A stretch of DNA of 63,203 nt from Acidobacteriota bacterium (lineage in GTDB: Bacteria; Acidobacteriota; CAIWXX01). A program made the translations under genes and the position numbers. The stretch covers positions 1 through 63,203 of the forward strand of contig JACPPM010000090.1 in assembly GCA_016191015.1 (NCBI GenBank), given 5' to 3'. A model generated the notes under the pieces. That model saw nothing but the letters and a program-made list of their open reading frames with translations, was not told the DNA's origin and searched no databases. Shown here one piece after another: positions 62,087-63,203 of this stretch (position 1 is its first letter; every line of letters starts with the position of its first letter).

Positions 62087-63030
62087 TTATCGGATGACGA
62101 ATACCAACGAATCCTGCAGGAGTGCCGATGAGGGTCTAACCGTCGCGGCCTGGACTGCGAGCCGGTCCATACTGCGAAATGCAGCGCGGAGCCGATCGTC
62201 TGTGAGATTGTCGAGCTGCGGGAGGGGTCGAATCCGCGGATCTGCGCGCGGCACGGGCCGCAATCCACTGAACCAGTCCCTGCATGATTCGCAGGTTAGC
62301 CCGACCATGCGGTGCCGAATCCCCGATGTTGGCATCGATGGCGGTCCCAAGAGCCAGGCGCGGCTCGGGCGCGAAGGCGACCCTCGTGGGCGAAGATCGA
62401 GCTCTCTCGCACGGCGCGGTCATACTCGGCGAGAAAGGCAATCTGAAGCTGCCTCCCTGTAACGCCGCGTGCCTGCGCGCGCTCGAGCAAACGCTGTAGC
62501 CCTTGCGGCTCGAGCCGGAGAGCGAGACCGGCGAAATAACCGGTGGGACTCGTCGCGGCTCTCTGCTGGTCGAGATCAGTCGCCTTGCGAATCTCTTCGT
62601 CCGACTGGCCGCGAACGGCCTCGTCGGCCACGGTGAGCCACGCTTGGCGCGCTCCGCCCGAGTACGCCCGCCGCACTTGCACGATGGTTCCACCCGAGCT
62701 CCATCCTCCGTGCTGCGCTCCGCTATCCCAAGCCCAGCTCTGGAACCCATTGGAGACCATCGTGTCGAGAACCACGAATCACACCGAGGCCCGCCTGCCG
62801 TATTGCTCGACCACACGTTCCTCATCGATAATCCGATGCCCCATGTGGAGGTCTTGATAGCCAGCAGTGGATCCCAAGTTGATGAGCGCACCAAACCGCG
62901 AGTCAGCTTCAACCTGGAAGCGATCCCACGAATACTCCGGCGCCTCCGGAGTCGAGCAGGCTCGCGGCCGCCACGGCGCTCAGCAGGGCCGTGAGCAACT
63001 TCGTGGTGCCGGTCTTTCCCGGAGCAGAGA
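62087..63030 (-). pseudogene. Multiply broken lipoprotein-like gene
   Basis: Fragments in three frames join into one protein: a signal-peptide remnant (TTKLLTALLSAVAAASLL), ACSTPEAPEYSWDRFQVEAD and FGALINLGSTAGYQDLHMGH (other frame), a TGA at 62781-62779 in place of a residue between RRASV and FVVLDTMVSNGFQSW, GYFAGLALRLEPQGLQ, then a shift near 62355 to ALGTAIDANIGDSAPHGRAN and another near 62240 to DPRIRPLPQLDNLTDDRLRA, ending LLQDSLVFVIR at 62087. At least four lesions. Function not recognised. The 5' end runs into dispersed repeat D. Confidence 0.65.
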
Positions 63031-63041
63031 CCTGACGCGGC

Positions 63042-63203
63042 GGAGCCGCAACCAAACAGGCAAGACCCAGGCACGCTGCAAGACCCTTCCGAGCACCTCT
63101 CAGGAAAGCAGGAAGTTAGGAAGGCAGGAAGGGATCTGTTCGATGCCACCCTGAGCTCCGGAGATGACTGCTCCGTTCCTGCATTCCTCCCTTCCTGCTT
63201 TCC
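63042..63203. repeat. Composite dispersed repeat, copy D (runs off the window)
   Basis: TTCCGAGCACCTCTCAGGAA, AGCAGGAAGTTAGGAAGGCA (63087 on) is the core of copies A and B, and the last bases CCGTTCCTGCATTCCTCCCT, TCCTGCTTTCC are the same core inverted, so the two form a long hairpin around a ~30-base loop. A GGCGGAGCCGCAACC block at 63048 is the inverse of the tail of copy C. Confidence 0.7.

Noticed and set aside
62779-62781. In-frame TGA in the 62-63 kb gene as another selenocysteine codon
   Set aside because: No Cys-motif context, no hairpin recognised after it, and at least three further frame lesions in the same gene.
1-63203. CRISPR arrays, rRNA, phage structural genes, integrases and standard IS transposases
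   Set aside because: No regularly spaced 25-40-base repeats, no rRNA sequence and no transposase or integrase signature seen on either strand.

Overview
The window looks like chromosomal DNA of a GC-rich, Gram-negative, soil- or sediment-type bacterium. Outer-membrane barrels, a TonB-dependent receptor, many signal peptides, an ECF sigma factor overlapping a Ser/Thr kinase gene, S9/S15 peptidases and Asp-box beta-propellers fit Acidobacteriota (Thermoanaerobaculia/Vicinamibacteria-like) best. That placement is inference from gene style; there is no rRNA or other marker gene here. Many decayed genes, three toxin-antitoxin modules and several families of dispersed palindromic repeats point to a fluid genome.

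Layout. 0-8 kb: the 3' end of an intact GH94/cyclic-glucan-synthase gene, followed by three degenerate same-orientation copies of it, with accessory genes between them (VapBC-like TA, AAA/DUF4143 ATPase, DUF262-HNH nuclease). 8-17 kb, minus strand: small envelope proteins, a MoaD-like protein paired with an Asp-box propeller, and a signalling operon YfiR - CHASE8 histidine kinase - hybrid kinase - TonB receptor. 17-24.5 kb: a YiiX-like hydrolase, an ECF sigma/zinc anti-sigma pair, a nest of palindromic repeats, MsrA/MsrB, and a PEP-utilising enzyme coupled to an alpha/beta hydrolase. 24.6-27.8 kb: first copy of a two-gene cassette (secreted Asp-box propeller + secreted TIM-barrel-like protein). 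27.8-39.4 kb: mostly housekeeping-type enzymes (prolyl iminopeptidase, Lnt-like N-acyltransferase, 4Fe-4S protein, CocE/S15 hydrolase) and an AhpD-like gene interrupted by an in-frame UGA followed by a good bacterial SECIS hairpin, so probably a selenoprotein.

39.4-50.7 kb: two divergent operons. One (minus) encodes a periplasmic-TPR/membrane/AAA ATPase, an AAA-ATPase/Ser-Thr kinase fusion with a 4-base overlap, and a secreted subtilase. The other (plus) encodes a FadL-type barrel, a seven-repeat secreted protein with a CARDB-like end, an ECF sigma factor and a Ser/Thr kinase. 50.7-63.2 kb: methyltransferase, UPF0175/DUF3368 TA pair, S9 peptidase, the second propeller + TIM-barrel cassette, another secreted propeller-like protein, a HigBA-like TA pair, a slipin, and a badly decayed lipoprotein-like pseudogene ending in a palindromic repeat.

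The strongest candidates for something undescribed are: (1) the AhpD-like CxxU selenoprotein; (2) the duplicated propeller/TIM-barrel cassette, whose second protein belongs to no family I can name but keeps Glu residues where clan-A glycosidases have theirs; (3) the TPR-AAA / AAA-kinase / subtilase operon; and (4) the GH94 copy array that alternates with accessory genes. Several genes also have -10 boxes placed so close to the start codon that their mRNAs should be leaderless.
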